A stretch of DNA of 21,088 nt from contig DVND01000163.1 of NCBI GenBank assembly GCA_018714645.1, positions 1 to 21,088 of the forward strand. Reading direction: 5' to 3'. Source of the stretch: Candidatus Avimonoglobus intestinipullorum. Its GTDB lineage: Bacteria > Bacillota > Clostridia > UBA1381. Below, piece by piece: positions 7,366 to 15,046 of this stretch (its first letter is position 1; each line of letters opens with the position of its first letter). A program made the position numbers and the translations under genes. A model generated the notes under the pieces. It searched no databases. It had not been told where the DNA came from and saw only the letters and a program-made list of their open reading frames with translations.

Positions 7366-7839
7366 TTATTTATGGTATTGTTCATTGGCGTTGATTTTAA
7401 AAGCGCGGTAAACCTGTTCCGCCAGTACAACGCGCATCAGCTGATGGGGCAGGGTCATCTTCCCGAAGCTGAGGCGGAGCTGCGCCCGGTTTTTGACTTC
7501 CTGGGACAGCCCCAGGGAGCCGCCGATGATAAAATAAAGCCTGCTGCTGGACAGCGTAATATCGGATATTGCCTTTGCCAGTTCCTCGCTGGAGAGCTGC
7601 CGCCCCTCAATGCACAGGGCGATTACGTAACCATCCTTGATATGCTGCAAAATCTGCCGCCCTTCTTTTTCAAGAAGCTGCGCCTGCTGCTTCTCGCCGG
7701 CATTGTCGGGGATTTTTTCGTCCGGGATTTCAATGAGATCCACAGCCGCAAACCGGGACAGCCGTTTGGTATATTCCGCAACTGCATCTTTTAAATAGCG
7801 CTCTTTCAGACGTCCCACGGCGATAATCGATATCTTCAT
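7366..7839 (-). CDS. rlmH: 23S rRNA (pseudouridine1915-N3)-methyltransferase RlmH
   Basis: A 157-residue SPOUT-class methyltransferase that uses S-adenosylmethionine to methylate pseudouridine 1915 in helix 69 of 23S rRNA on the assembled 70S ribosome. The N-terminus MKISIIAVGRLKE, the Gly-rich cofactor loop FIIGGSLGLS and the C-terminal knot (LSFGKMTLPHQLMRVVLAEQ, then YRAFKI...YHK) are diagnostic, and the length is that of the family. Its ATG overlaps the stop of the preceding hydrolase gene by ATGA, so the two are coupled. It is the last gene of the murA operon. Confidence 0.97.
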   Translation of the reverse strand: MKISIIAVGRLKERYLKDAVAEYTKRLSRFAAVDLIEIPDEKIPDNAGEKQQAQLLEKEGRQILQHIKDGYVIALCIEGRQLSSEELAKAISDITLSSSRLYFIIGGSLGLSQEVKNRAQLRLSFGKMTLPHQLMRVVLAEQVYRAFKINANEQYHK

Positions 7840-8609
7840 AGGACAGCCGTCGCCTCATACCGCCTTGCAACGCCGAGCCGGACGTCCGAATCAATTGCCG
7901 CCCCCGCCTTGCGCAGGGCATTGACTGCCGTACGGAATGCAATTTCCGGCGTATTGTTTTCATTGCTTAAATGGCCCAGCAGGATATGGCGCGTACCGCT
8001 TTGCAGCAGTTCCACCGCTGTTTTGGCGCAGTCGTCATTGGACAGGTGCCCGCGTTCGCTCAAAATCCGCTGCTTGAGGGAATAGGGGTAGGAGCCGTAC
8101 AGCAGCATGTCCACATCGTGGTTGGACTCCAGGATCACGGCTTCGCTGCCCAGGATATGCTGTTTTATGGAGTCTGTCATCGTGCCGGTGTCCGTCGCCA
8201 GCGACACCTTTTTATGATTGACAAAAAAGCTGAAGCCCACTGGGTCATTGGCGTCGTGGGAAATGGAAAACGGGCAAACCCCGATTGTCCCAATCTCAAA
8301 GGATTGCTCCGGCGCAATGGTGTGGATGTTTTTATCAGCCAGCTTCCCGACGGACATACCGCGGTATGTCCCCGCCGTGGCATAAACGGGCACATCAAAA
8401 CGCCGGGATACAACGCCTACCCCGGCAGTGTGGTCAATGTGTTCATGCGTCACCAAAATAGCGTCCAGCTCTTTTGGGGAACGGCCGATGGATGCAAATG
8501 CAGCCTCCAGCTTTTTGCCCGACAGCCCGCAGTCTATTAAAATCGTTGTCTGTTCGTCTGTAATGAGTGTCGCGTTCCCGGAAGAACCGCTGACAAGGGA
8601 TAAAAACAT
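7836..8609 (-). CDS. walJ: Metallo-beta-lactamase-fold hydrolase, WalJ/YycJ-like
   Basis: A 257-residue single-domain hydrolase of the metallo-beta-lactamase fold. Metal-binding motifs are THEHIDH (54-60), the ISHDANDP His, an ATDTG Asp and a late LGHLS His. The N-terminus MFLSLVSGSSGN and the overall pattern match YycJ/WalJ, a Bacillota protein linked to cell-wall and division homeostasis and reported to act on DNA in some species. Its natural substrate is not settled. The start at 8609 is chosen for an AGGAGG five bases upstream; the longer frame to 8741 runs into murA. It sits 13 bases after murA and overlaps rlmH by 4 bases. No walRK genes are present here. Confidence 0.9.
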   Translation of the reverse strand: MFLSLVSGSSGNATLITDEQTTILIDCGLSGKKLEAAFASIGRSPKELDAILVTHEHIDHTAGVGVVSRRFDVPVYATAGTYRGMSVGKLADKNIHTIAPEQSFEIGTIGVCPFSISHDANDPVGFSFFVNHKKVSLATDTGTMTDSIKQHILGSEAVILESNHDVDMLLYGSYPYSLKQRILSERGHLSNDDCAKTAVELLQSGTRHILLGHLSNENNTPEIAFRTAVNALRKAGAAIDSDVRLGVARRYEATAVL

Positions 8610-8622
8610 GACGCCCTCCTGA

Positions 8623-9900
8623 TCAATAGAACTCTGAAACCACCTGGACGCGCCGGATGTCGCCGCCAAGGCGGATGAATTTGTCCTCAAAATTTTCATA
8701 GCCCCGGTCAATATGATGGATATCGTTGATTTCAGTGACACCGTCCGCCATCAGCCCTGCAATGATCATTGCAGCGCCTGCGCGCAGATCCGTCGCCCGC
8801 ACGGAGGTGCCCATCAAACGGGGCACGCCGTTGATGATGGCCAGCTTCCCTTCAACGCTGATGTCGGCGCCCATGCGTTTTAACTCCGCCACATAGCGGA
8901 ACCGGTCATCCCACACACCCTCGCGGGCAGTGCTTGTCCCATCGACTGTTGACAGGAATGTGACCATTTGGGGCTGCATATCCGTTGGGAAGCCGGGATA
9001 GGGCAGCGCAATGAAATTAATTTTTTTGAAAACCGCCCCCTCCGGCACATAGACGCGGATTTTATCGTCAAATTCTTCGACCTTTGCGCCCGCTTCCATT
9101 AATTTTGCGGAGATGGGCTCCAAATGGCGGGGGATTACGTTGTTCAGGGTAACGTCGCCCCGGCAGGCCGCCGCGGCAATCATAAACGTGCCCGCCTCGA
9201 TCTGGTCGGGGATGATGGAATAGACGCCGCCGTGCAGCTGTTTCACCCCGGTGATTTTAATGGTATCTGTCCCCGCGCCCCTGATTTTTGCGCCCATGGC
9301 GTTTAAAAAGTTTGCGAGATCCACAATGTGCGGTTCTTTTGCCGCGTTTTCAATAATGGTCATCCCCTCTGCGCGCACTGCCGCCAGCATGACGTTTACC
9401 GTGGCGCCCACGGTGATGACGTCAAAATAAATATTTGCGCCCACCAGTTTTTCCGCTTCCGCGTGGATTTTCCCGTAAGCCAGTTCGCATTCCGCGCCCA
9501 GCGCGCGGAAGCCCTTTAAATGCTGATCAATGGGGCGCGTGCCAAAATCGCAGCCCCCAGGCGGCGCGGCGACGCATCTGTTAAACCGTCCCAGCAGTGC
9601 GCCGATCAGGTATGAAGAGCCGCGCATCTTTGCCGTGAGCGCTTCGTCTGGTTCATAGGATTGTACATTGGCACAATTGATATCGACTGTGTTTTTGTCG
9701 ACATATGTCACCTCCGCGCCCATGTTTTTTAAAATGTCCAAAAACAATTTTACATCTTTGATATCGGGCAGGTTTTCCAGGCGGCACACCTCGTTGATCA
9801 GCAGGCATGCCGGGATAATCGCCACGGCGGCGTTCTTTGCGCCGCTGATGGTGACGGTACCGTTGAGTTTTTTTCCACCCTTAATTACAATCTTTTCCAA
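8623..9900 (-). CDS. murA: UDP-N-acetylglucosamine 1-carboxyvinyltransferase MurA
   Basis: The first committed enzyme of peptidoglycan synthesis, transferring enolpyruvate from PEP to UDP-GlcNAc in the cytoplasm; it is the target of fosfomycin. With a start at 9900 the protein has 425 residues. Lys22 (SGAKNA), the fosfomycin-reactive Cys117 (PGGCDFGTRP) and Asp307 (FPTDMQPQ) are all in place. The start is an unusual TTG. The TTG at 9900 gives the typical MEKIVIKGG N-terminus with AAGGGG about 8 bases upstream, whereas an in-frame TTG at 9906 is only two bases from that site. The PGGCDFGTRPIDQHLKGF region resembles the second Bacillota isoform (MurZ/MurA2), so a paralog may exist elsewhere. 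First gene of murA-walJ-rlmH. Confidence 0.96.
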   Translation of the reverse strand: MEKIVIKGGKKLNGTVTISGAKNAAVAIIPACLLINEVCRLENLPDIKDVKLFLDILKNMGAEVTYVDKNTVDINCANVQSYEPDEALTAKMRGSSYLIGALLGRFNRCVAAPPGGCDFGTRPIDQHLKGFRALGAECELAYGKIHAEAEKLVGANIYFDVITVGATVNVMLAAVRAEGMTIIENAAKEPHIVDLANFLNAMGAKIRGAGTDTIKITGVKQLHGGVYSIIPDQIEAGTFMIAAAACRGDVTLNNVIPRHLEPISAKLMEAGAKVEEFDDKIRVYVPEGAVFKKINFIALPYPGFPTDMQPQMVTFLSTVDGTSTAREGVWDDRFRYVAELKRMGADISVEGKLAIINGVPRLMGTSVRATDLRAGAAMIIAGLMADGVTEINDIHHIDRGYENFEDKFIRLGGDIRRVQVVSEFY

Positions 9901-9977
9901 AATCAATACCCCTTATTACCGTATGATGTGGCTCCAGCTATATATGTAAAGCTTCGATTGTCCTGGCACCATAAAAG

Positions 9978-10017
9978 AAGCGTGTCAGTCCGGCAGTTTT
10001 TTCAAAAGAACACACTT
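9978..10017 (-). other. Hairpin at the 5' end of the murA transcript
   Basis: AAGTGTGT (10017-10010) can pair with ACACGCTT (9985-9978), 8 bp with one G-U pair and a roughly 24-nt loop, right at the predicted start of the murA mRNA. The murA leader is about 118 nt, long for a simple gene. No terminator or known riboswitch pattern is recognised. It may only stabilise the mRNA. Confidence 0.25.
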
Positions 10018-10024
10018 TTTTTAT

Positions 10025-10052
10025 ATTATAACATATTTATTGTAAAAAGCAA
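10025..10052 (-). promoter_or_regulatory. Promoter of the murA-walJ-rlmH operon
   Basis: TTGCTT (10052-10047), a 16-bp spacer and a perfect TATAAT (10030-10025) predict a start near 10018. The -35 box directly abuts the T-tract of the rpmB terminator, so the two transcription units are packed end to end. Confidence 0.65.
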
Positions 10053-10083
10053 GAAAAAAACAGAGAACAAACCGTCCTCTGTT
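10053..10083 (-). terminator. Intrinsic terminator of rpmB
   Basis: A 10-bp stem (AACAGAGGAC with GTTCTCTGTT on the minus strand, one G-U pair, 5-nt loop) spans 10083-10059. A T-rich run follows at 10058-10053. It lies 16 bases after the rpmB stop codon. Confidence 0.85.
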
Positions 10084-10099
10084 ACAATTTTTCTCAAAA

Positions 10100-10288
10100 T
10101 CAAACCGCACGCGTAACCTTTCCGGAACGCAAACAACGTGTGCAAACGTGAACGGATTTAGAAGTACCATTGACGATCGCTTTTACTTTTCTGACGTTTG
10201 GCTTCCAAGTCCTGTTTGATCTTCTGTGAGAATGGCTCACCTTTATACCAAAAGCAACGCCTTTTCCGCAAATATCACATTTCGCCAT
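10100..10288 (-). CDS. rpmB: 50S ribosomal protein L28
   Basis: A 62-residue basic protein of the large ribosomal subunit. The N-terminus MAKCDICGKG and the later VCTRCLRSGKV are the two CxxC pairs of the zinc-binding (C+) form of L28. Bacteria with both forms often lose the C+ form in favour of a C- paralog under zinc shortage; no C- copy is seen here. GGAGG lies 8 bases before the ATG. The gene is a monocistronic unit with its own promoter (10335-10363) and terminator. Confidence 0.97.
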   Translation of the reverse strand: MAKCDICGKGVAFGIKVSHSHRRSNRTWKPNVRKVKAIVNGTSKSVHVCTRCLRSGKVTRAV

Positions 10289-10328
10289 CTACAAACACCT
10301 CCTATACATCTCACGCTTTTATCAAAAC

Positions 10329-10370
10329 AAAAGTATTTTACCACAAGCATTCTGTTTTTGCAATACTTTT
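10329..10370 (-). promoter_or_regulatory. Promoter of rpmB inside an inverted repeat
   Basis: TTGCAA (10363-10358), a 17-bp spacer and TAAAAT (10340-10335) form a good sigma-A promoter with a start near 10328. A 9-bp inverted repeat, AAAAGTATT (10329-10337) and AATACTTTT (10362-10370), overlaps both promoter boxes. The repeat could be an operator, but it is AT-rich and may be chance. Confidence 0.6.
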
Positions 10371-10460
10371 TTTCGAAAAAAGTTAAAAATCTGTCATTAT
10401 TACAGCTGCAATACACCTTTTTGCAGACGCTGCGGCAAATACAGTGGACAAATTGAATAA

Positions 10461-10483
10461 ATTTTAAATTTTCTATTTAAAAT
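10461..10483. repeat. Perfect palindrome upstream of hprK
   Basis: ATTTTAAAT and ATTTAAAAT form a perfect 9-bp inverted repeat around a 5-nt centre. The right half overlaps the likely -35 region of the hprK promoter. The position suits an operator or an upstream AT-rich promoter element. Confidence 0.4.
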
Positions 10484-10509
10484 GCAAACAGATTCATGTA
10501 TAATATAAT
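10476..10509 (+). promoter_or_regulatory. Promoter of the hprK-dnaE gene run
   Basis: Two TATAAT boxes overlap by one base (10499-10504 and 10504-10509). For the first, a 17-bp spacer leads to TTTAAA (10476-10481), a 4 of 6 match to the -35 consensus. Transcription would begin near 10511, leaving a leader of about 55 nt with a GAGAGAGG ribosome binding site before the hprK ATG. The rest of the divergent gap (10364-10460) holds only AT-rich DNA in which I see nothing further. Confidence 0.6.
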
Positions 10510-10564
10510 AGAGGGGTAATGCATTTAGTCCGAACTATATTTTAAACTGAGAGAGGTATACAAG

Positions 10565-11506
10565 ATGAATGAAACGCTTTTTACCATCCCCCTGACAAAG
10601 GTGATTGAGGAATTTCAGTTTGAGCGGCTTTATGAATCCAGCGACCTGGACCAAATCCTGATCGGAAGCGCGGATTTGAACCGTCCGGGGCTGCAGATTG
10701 TCGGTTTTTATGATTATTTTGACAATCAGCGGCTGCAGATTGTCGGGAAGGTGGAGCAGACCTATCTGGAGCAGTTCCCGGGTGAAAAACGGTATCAGAT
10801 GCTGGAGCGTTTATTTTCCAAAAAAATCCCGGCGCTGATTATCACCAGGGCCATGCAGGCGGTGCCGGAGATGCTGGAGCTGGCGGAGGAGTATGACGTG
10901 ACGCTTTTGCGCACGGAAGAGCCCACTTCCAGCCTGATGAGCGCGCTGATCAGCTACCTAAACGTGCAGATTGCGCCGCGGATGACGCGCCACGGCGTTT
11001 TGGTAGAGGTATATGGCGAAGGGATCCTGATCCTGGGGGAGAGCGGCGTTGGCAAAAGTGAAACGGCCATCGAGCTGTTAAAGCGCGGGCACCGCCTTGT
11101 GGCGGATGACGCGGTGGAAATCAAGCGGGTCTCCAGCAAAACGCTGGTAGGGTCGTCGCCGGCGGTGATCCGCCACTTTGTGGAGCTGCGGGGGATCGGC
11201 ATCATCGACGTGAAGGAGATCTTCGGTATCGGCGCTGTCAAGGATACGGAGAGCATCGACCTGATCATTCATCTGGAGCCTTGGGAGGAAGGCAAGCAAT
11301 ATGACCGCCTGGGGATGGTGGATGAATTTACGAATATTATGGGGATCAATGTGTCCAGCTTAACCATCCCTGTGAAGCTGGGGCGGAACCTGGCGGTCAT
11401 CATTGAGGTTGCCGCCATGAACAACCGCCAGAAGCGGATGGGCTACAACGCTGCCGTGGAGCTGAACAACCGGCTCATGGCGGAGATGCAGAAAAACATG
11501 CAATAA
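10565..11506 (+). CDS. hprK: HPr kinase/phosphorylase
   Basis: A 313-residue bifunctional enzyme that phosphorylates HPr on Ser46, or removes that phosphate, according to glycolytic state, so setting carbon catabolite repression in Bacillota. The N-terminal domain covers about residues 1-130. The catalytic core has His143 (TRHGVLVEVYG), Walker A GESGVGKS (158-165), Asp181-Asp182, the family signature VELRGIGIIDVKEIFG (207-221) and a C-terminal block EVAAMNNRQKRMGYNAA. All expected motifs are intact. It heads a run of six further closely spaced genes. The HPr gene itself is not in the window. Confidence 0.97.
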   Translation: MNETLFTIPLTKVIEEFQFERLYESSDLDQILIGSADLNRPGLQIVGFYDYFDNQRLQIVGKVEQTYLEQFPGEKRYQMLERLFSKKIPALIITRAMQAVPEMLELAEEYDVTLLRTEEPTSSLMSALISYLNVQIAPRMTRHGVLVEVYGEGILILGESGVGKSETAIELLKRGHRLVADDAVEIKRVSSKTLVGSSPAVIRHFVELRGIGIIDVKEIFGIGAVKDTESIDLIIHLEPWEEGKQYDRLGMVDEFTNIMGINVSSLTIPVKLGRNLAVIIEVAAMNNRQKRMGYNAAVELNNRLMAEMQKNMQ

Positions 11507-11525
11507 AATTGGGAGATGAACTGTT

Positions 11526-12245
11526 TTGAAAATTTTAACGGATTTACACTGCCACACCGTTGCCAGCACCCATGCGTACAGTACGGTAAAGGAGCTTTTG
11601 GAAGTGGCGCGGGACAGGGGGCTGGAGGCAATTGCGGTGACGGATCATGGCGTGGAGCTGCCGGATGCGCCGCACCTTTGGCATTTTGTGAACCTGACCT
11701 GCCTGCCGGAAGCCATGTACGGCGTGCGCCTGCTGCGGGGCTGCGAGGTAAACATCCTCGATGAAGAGGGGCATATCGACATGCCCGAAGCGCTCCTGGG
11801 CAAGCTGGACATTGTGGTGGCCAGTATCCACACGCCGGCGTTTTCCGGCACAGAACCGGGGAAAGACCAGACCCGGGCCTATCTGGGCGTCCTGGAAAAC
11901 CCCTATGTGGATATTATTGGGCACAGTGGGAATCCGAAGTATCCATATAAATACGATCCGGTGTTATTAAAAGCGAAGCAGCTGCATAAATTAATTGAAA
12001 TAAACGCACATTCATTCGCCGCCCGTCCGCAGAATGTGGAGAACTGCAGGAATATTGCCCTGCGGTGCAAGGAATTGGGCGTGGGCGTCGCGGTGAACAG
12101 CGACGCGCATTTCTGCGGCAAGGTGGGCGCATACGGCCCGGCGGTGGAGATGCTTGCGGAGATCGGGTTCCCGGAGGAGCTGGTCATGAACCGTTCGCTG
12201 GACGTTTTGCGGGAGTATTTGAAGGACAGAAAGACAATTTGCTGA
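11526..12245 (+). CDS. PHP-domain phosphatase, YcdX-like
   Basis: A 239-residue cytoplasmic metal-dependent phosphatase of the PHP superfamily. All nine expected trinuclear-site ligands are visible: His8, His10 and His16 (DLHCHTVASTHAYS), His41 (TDHG), Glu74 (GCEVN), His102 (SIHTP), His133 (IIGHSG), Asp193 and His195 (NSDAH). The start is a TTG with GGGAG about 10 bases upstream; a nearby ATG at 11516 is in another frame. It lies 19 bases after hprK and 14 before murB, so it is probably cotranscribed. Its substrate is unknown; E. coli YcdX acts on small phosphate esters in vitro. Confidence 0.9.
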   Translation: MKILTDLHCHTVASTHAYSTVKELLEVARDRGLEAIAVTDHGVELPDAPHLWHFVNLTCLPEAMYGVRLLRGCEVNILDEEGHIDMPEALLGKLDIVVASIHTPAFSGTEPGKDQTRAYLGVLENPYVDIIGHSGNPKYPYKYDPVLLKAKQLHKLIEINAHSFAARPQNVENCRNIALRCKELGVGVAVNSDAHFCGKVGAYGPAVEMLAEIGFPEELVMNRSLDVLREYLKDRKTIC

Positions 12246-12259
12246 GTTGGAGGGCTTTT

Positions 12260-13162
12260 ATGGATGAAGAGATGGTGAAAAAGCTGCAGGAGATTGTGGG
12301 GCATATCAAAATACAGGAACCCATGAAAAATCATACGTCGTTCCGCATTGGCGGCCCGGCGGATCTGCTGATTGAAATTGAGAAGCCGGAGCAGGCCGCA
12401 GACGTCTTACGGATTTTAAAAGACTATGGGGAAGACTATATGATTATGGGGAACGGGTCCAACCTGCTGGTGAGCGACAAGGGCATCCGCAAGGCGGTCA
12501 TTAAGATTTCCGGCCTGACCAGCGCGTATGTGGTGCAGGGCGAGACCATCACGGCCCAGGCGGGGATTTTGTTATCGCGGTTGGCGACTGTGGCCCTGAA
12601 AGAAGGCCTTTCCGGGCTGGAATTTGCGTCGGGGATCCCCGGTACGCTGGGGGGCGGCGTGTTCATGAACGCCGGCGCATACGGCGGCGAGATGAAGGAC
12701 GTTGTGAAAAGCGTCACATATATGGATGAAGCTGGCGCAATGCACACCATTGGCGCGGAAGAACTGGAATTTGGGTACCGCCGCAGTGTGTTTACGGGCA
12801 AGAATTGGATCATTCTGTCCTGCACGCTGCAGCTGAAGCGCGGGCAATATGAGGACATCCGCCTGAAGATGGCGGATCTGACAAAGCGGCGGACAGAAAA
12901 ACAGCCGCTGTCCATGCCCAGCGCGGGGAGTGTGTTCAAGCGGCCGGAAGGGCATTTTGCAGGAAAGCTGATTGAGGACGCGGGGCTGAAAGGGTATATC
13001 ATCGGCGGGGCGATGGTGTCGGAAAAGCATTCCGGCTTCATTGTCAACCGGGGCGGCGCCACGGCGGCGGATGTGACGGCGCTGATCCGCTATATACAGC
13101 AGACAGTGGAGGAAAAATTTGCGGTGCATTTGGAGCCGGAAATCAAATTGATAGGCGAATGA
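12260..13162 (+). CDS. murB: UDP-N-acetylenolpyruvoylglucosamine reductase MurB
   Basis: The FAD-dependent NADPH enzyme that reduces the MurA product to UDP-N-acetylmuramate in the cytoplasm. At 300 residues it is the short type II form typical of Bacillota. FAD-binding motifs are GNGSNLL (64-70) and SGIPGTLGG (124-132). Catalytic Arg174, Ser224 (AGSVFKRP) and Glu294 (LEPEIKL) are present. The ATG at 12260 has GGAGG about 7 bases upstream; the frame is open further left to 12065, but that stretch overlaps the PHP gene. MurA, the preceding enzyme, is encoded on the other strand in this same window. Confidence 0.97.
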   Translation: MDEEMVKKLQEIVGHIKIQEPMKNHTSFRIGGPADLLIEIEKPEQAADVLRILKDYGEDYMIMGNGSNLLVSDKGIRKAVIKISGLTSAYVVQGETITAQAGILLSRLATVALKEGLSGLEFASGIPGTLGGGVFMNAGAYGGEMKDVVKSVTYMDEAGAMHTIGAEELEFGYRRSVFTGKNWIILSCTLQLKRGQYEDIRLKMADLTKRRTEKQPLSMPSAGSVFKRPEGHFAGKLIEDAGLKGYIIGGAMVSEKHSGFIVNRGGATAADVTALIRYIQQTVEEKFAVHLEPEIKLIGE

Positions 13163-13178
13163 AAAAAGGAGCAATGTT

Positions 13179-14036
13179 ATGCAACTGACAGTGGTTACGG
13201 GGATGTCGGGATCTGGGAAGACGCAGGTCGTCCGGTTTTTGGAGGACATGGGGTTTTTCTGCATCGACAATATGCCCCCGATTTTGATTGAGAAATTTGC
13301 GGATATGTTTTTTTCGGTGAACGGCAAATATGATAAGATCGCATTTGTCATTGATGTGCGCGTGGGGGAGATGATCAATCAACTGCTGGATACGCTCCAG
13401 ATTTTGAAGGAGAACGGGTACGACCACCGGCTGCTGTTCCTGGACGCCTCCGATGAGACGCTGGTGAAGCGTTATAAGGAAACGCGGCGGATCCATCCCG
13501 TCGCCAGCGATAAGGGGCTTTTGGAGAGCATCCGCCGGGAGCGGCAGATGCTGGCGCAGCTGAAAGAAGCGGCAGACGTCGTCATAGATACGACGGATAT
13601 GGCAATCAGTGACCTGATGCAGCGGTTAAAAGAAATTTATATCCATAACGGAGACCCTCAAAAGGCCATTACGGTGAATATTATGGCCTTTGGCTTCAAA
13701 TATGGGATCCCGCTGGATTCCGATCTGGTGTTTGACGTGCGCTGTTTCCCAAACCCGTTTTACGTTGAGGAGCTGAAGGACAAAACCGGAAATGACCGGG
13801 AGGTACAGGAATATGTGATGAAGTTTGAAGAAACGCAGAAATTCCTGGAAAAACTGGTGGATATGGTGCGGTTTTTGCTGCCGCTGTATGTTGAGGAAGG
13901 GAAAACCAGCCTGACCGTTTCCATCGGATGCACCGGCGGGAAACACAGGAGCGTGACGCTTGCGAATAAATTGGGGGAAGCATTGGAGCATTATCACGTA
14001 AATCTGATTTATCGGGATGTGGCAAGGGGAAGATAA
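13179..14036 (+). CDS. rapZ: RNase adapter / nucleotide-binding protein RapZ (YvcJ)
   Basis: A 285-residue P-loop protein. Walker A GMSGSGKT (8-15) opens the N-terminal kinase-like domain. The C-terminal domain carries the conserved TVSIGCTGGKHRSV segment (around 247-259) that senses glucosamine-6-phosphate in E. coli RapZ. In E. coli it directs RNase E to GlmZ RNA; Bacillota lack that system, and the homolog YvcJ binds and hydrolyses nucleotides and affects cell-wall and competence traits. Preceded by AAAAAAGGAG and followed 24 bases later by yvcK, the usual order. Confidence 0.96.
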   Translation: MQLTVVTGMSGSGKTQVVRFLEDMGFFCIDNMPPILIEKFADMFFSVNGKYDKIAFVIDVRVGEMINQLLDTLQILKENGYDHRLLFLDASDETLVKRYKETRRIHPVASDKGLLESIRRERQMLAQLKEAADVVIDTTDMAISDLMQRLKEIYIHNGDPQKAITVNIMAFGFKYGIPLDSDLVFDVRCFPNPFYVEELKDKTGNDREVQEYVMKFEETQKFLEKLVDMVRFLLPLYVEEGKTSLTVSIGCTGGKHRSVTLANKLGEALEHYHVNLIYRDVARGR

Positions 14037-14060
14037 CACATTCTGTTTGGAAGGGAACGG

Positions 14061-15029
14061 ATGCGGATGTCTGAAAATGTGAAGGTTGTTGCGCTGGGCG
14101 GCGGGACGGGGCTTTCCGCCATGCTGCGGGGGCTGCGTAAATACACGCAGGATTTGACGGCGGTGGTGACCGTCGCGGACGACGGCGGCTCCAGCGGGAT
14201 GCTGCGGGAGGAGCTGAATATGCTCCCGCCGGGCGATATCCGGAATTGCATCAATGCGCTGGCAAATATTGACCCCGTTATGCGGGAGCTGATCAACTAC
14301 CGCTTTACAGAGGGGCGGCTTGCGGGGCATTCCTTCGGAAACCTGTTTTTGGCAGCGTTAAACGGCATTTCGGAGAGCTTTGACGAAGCGGTCCGGAAGA
14401 TGAACAAGCTACTGAGTATCGACGGCGTGGTGCTGCCTGTTACAAACGAGAATGTGCGCTTATCCGCCCTGCTGGAGGACGGGACGGTGGTGGAGGGCGA
14501 ATCCAATATCGGGCGCAATGTCCCCGCGCACACCCGCATCTGCCGGGTGCGGCTGATACCGGAAAAAATCAAGCCGGTGGAGGGGCTTTTGGAACGGATC
14601 CAGGAGGCGGACATGATTACCATGGGGCCGGGGAGTTTGTATACGAGCGTCATCCCCAACCTGCTGGTGGAGGGCGTCGTCGATGCGATCCGAAAAAGCC
14701 GCGCGGTGAAGGTGTATGTCTGCAATCTGATGACGCAGCCGTCGGAGACGGATTTTTATACGGTGTATGACCACATCAGCGCCATTGAAGCGCATTCCTA
14801 TACGGGGATATGCGACTATGCAGTCTGCAACAACAAGAAAATCCCGGAGGGAATCCTGAAACGGTATTGCGCGGAGCATTCAGAGATGGTGAAAATCGAC
14901 CGGGAGCAGTTTAAAAACAGCCGCACCGGGATCATCGAAGATAATCTGTTAAAAATAGAGGATGTTTACGTCCGCCATGATTTTGACAGGGCGGCGGAAT
15001 TGATGATGCGGCTTTGCAAAAGGCTGTGA
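14061..15029 (+). CDS. yvcK: YvcK/GlmR family gluconeogenesis and cell-wall regulator
   Basis: A 322-residue cytoplasmic protein of the CofD/YvcK fold. Family marks are VALGGGTGLSAMLRGL near the N-terminus, VTVADDGGSSGMLR, the LPPGDIRNCI segment, GHSFGNLF and MGPGSLYTSVIPNLL. In B. subtilis the homolog binds UDP-GlcNAc and stimulates GlmS, steering carbon into peptidoglycan, and it is needed on gluconeogenic substrates. The start could be 14061 or 14067, both ATG; GGAAGGGA precedes both. The gene lies between rapZ and whiA, the conserved order across Bacillota and Actinobacteria. Confidence 0.96.
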   Translation: MRMSENVKVVALGGGTGLSAMLRGLRKYTQDLTAVVTVADDGGSSGMLREELNMLPPGDIRNCINALANIDPVMRELINYRFTEGRLAGHSFGNLFLAALNGISESFDEAVRKMNKLLSIDGVVLPVTNENVRLSALLEDGTVVEGESNIGRNVPAHTRICRVRLIPEKIKPVEGLLERIQEADMITMGPGSLYTSVIPNLLVEGVVDAIRKSRAVKVYVCNLMTQPSETDFYTVYDHISAIEAHSYTGICDYAVCNNKKIPEGILKRYCAEHSEMVKIDREQFKNSRTGIIEDNLLKIEDVYVRHDFDRAAELMMRLCKRL

Positions 15030-15046
15030 CGGAATGGAGGGCGGCG

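Noticed and set aside
8610..8741. N-terminal extension of the WalJ-like hydrolase.
   Set aside because: It overlaps the 3' end of murA, and the ATG at 8609 has AGGAGG at the right distance and gives the family N-terminus.
10511..10564. TRAP-type triplet array in the hprK leader.
   Set aside because: Only a few scattered GAG/TAG triplets occur, far fewer than the 8-11 regularly spaced ones TRAP needs.
12065..12259. N-terminal extension of MurB.
   Set aside because: The in-frame upstream part overlaps the PHP phosphatase gene, is Gly/Arg-rich and unlike MurB, while the ATG at 12260 has a good ribosome binding site.
12436..13378. Long minus-strand open frames (up to 268 codons) across murB and rapZ.
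   Set aside because: They mirror codon bias of the coding strand in two well-supported genes and resemble no protein family.
13626..14330. A 234-codon minus-strand frame over the rapZ-yvcK junction.
   Set aside because: It is antisense to two conserved genes, rich in Pro/His/Gln in the manner of shadow frames, with no start signal.
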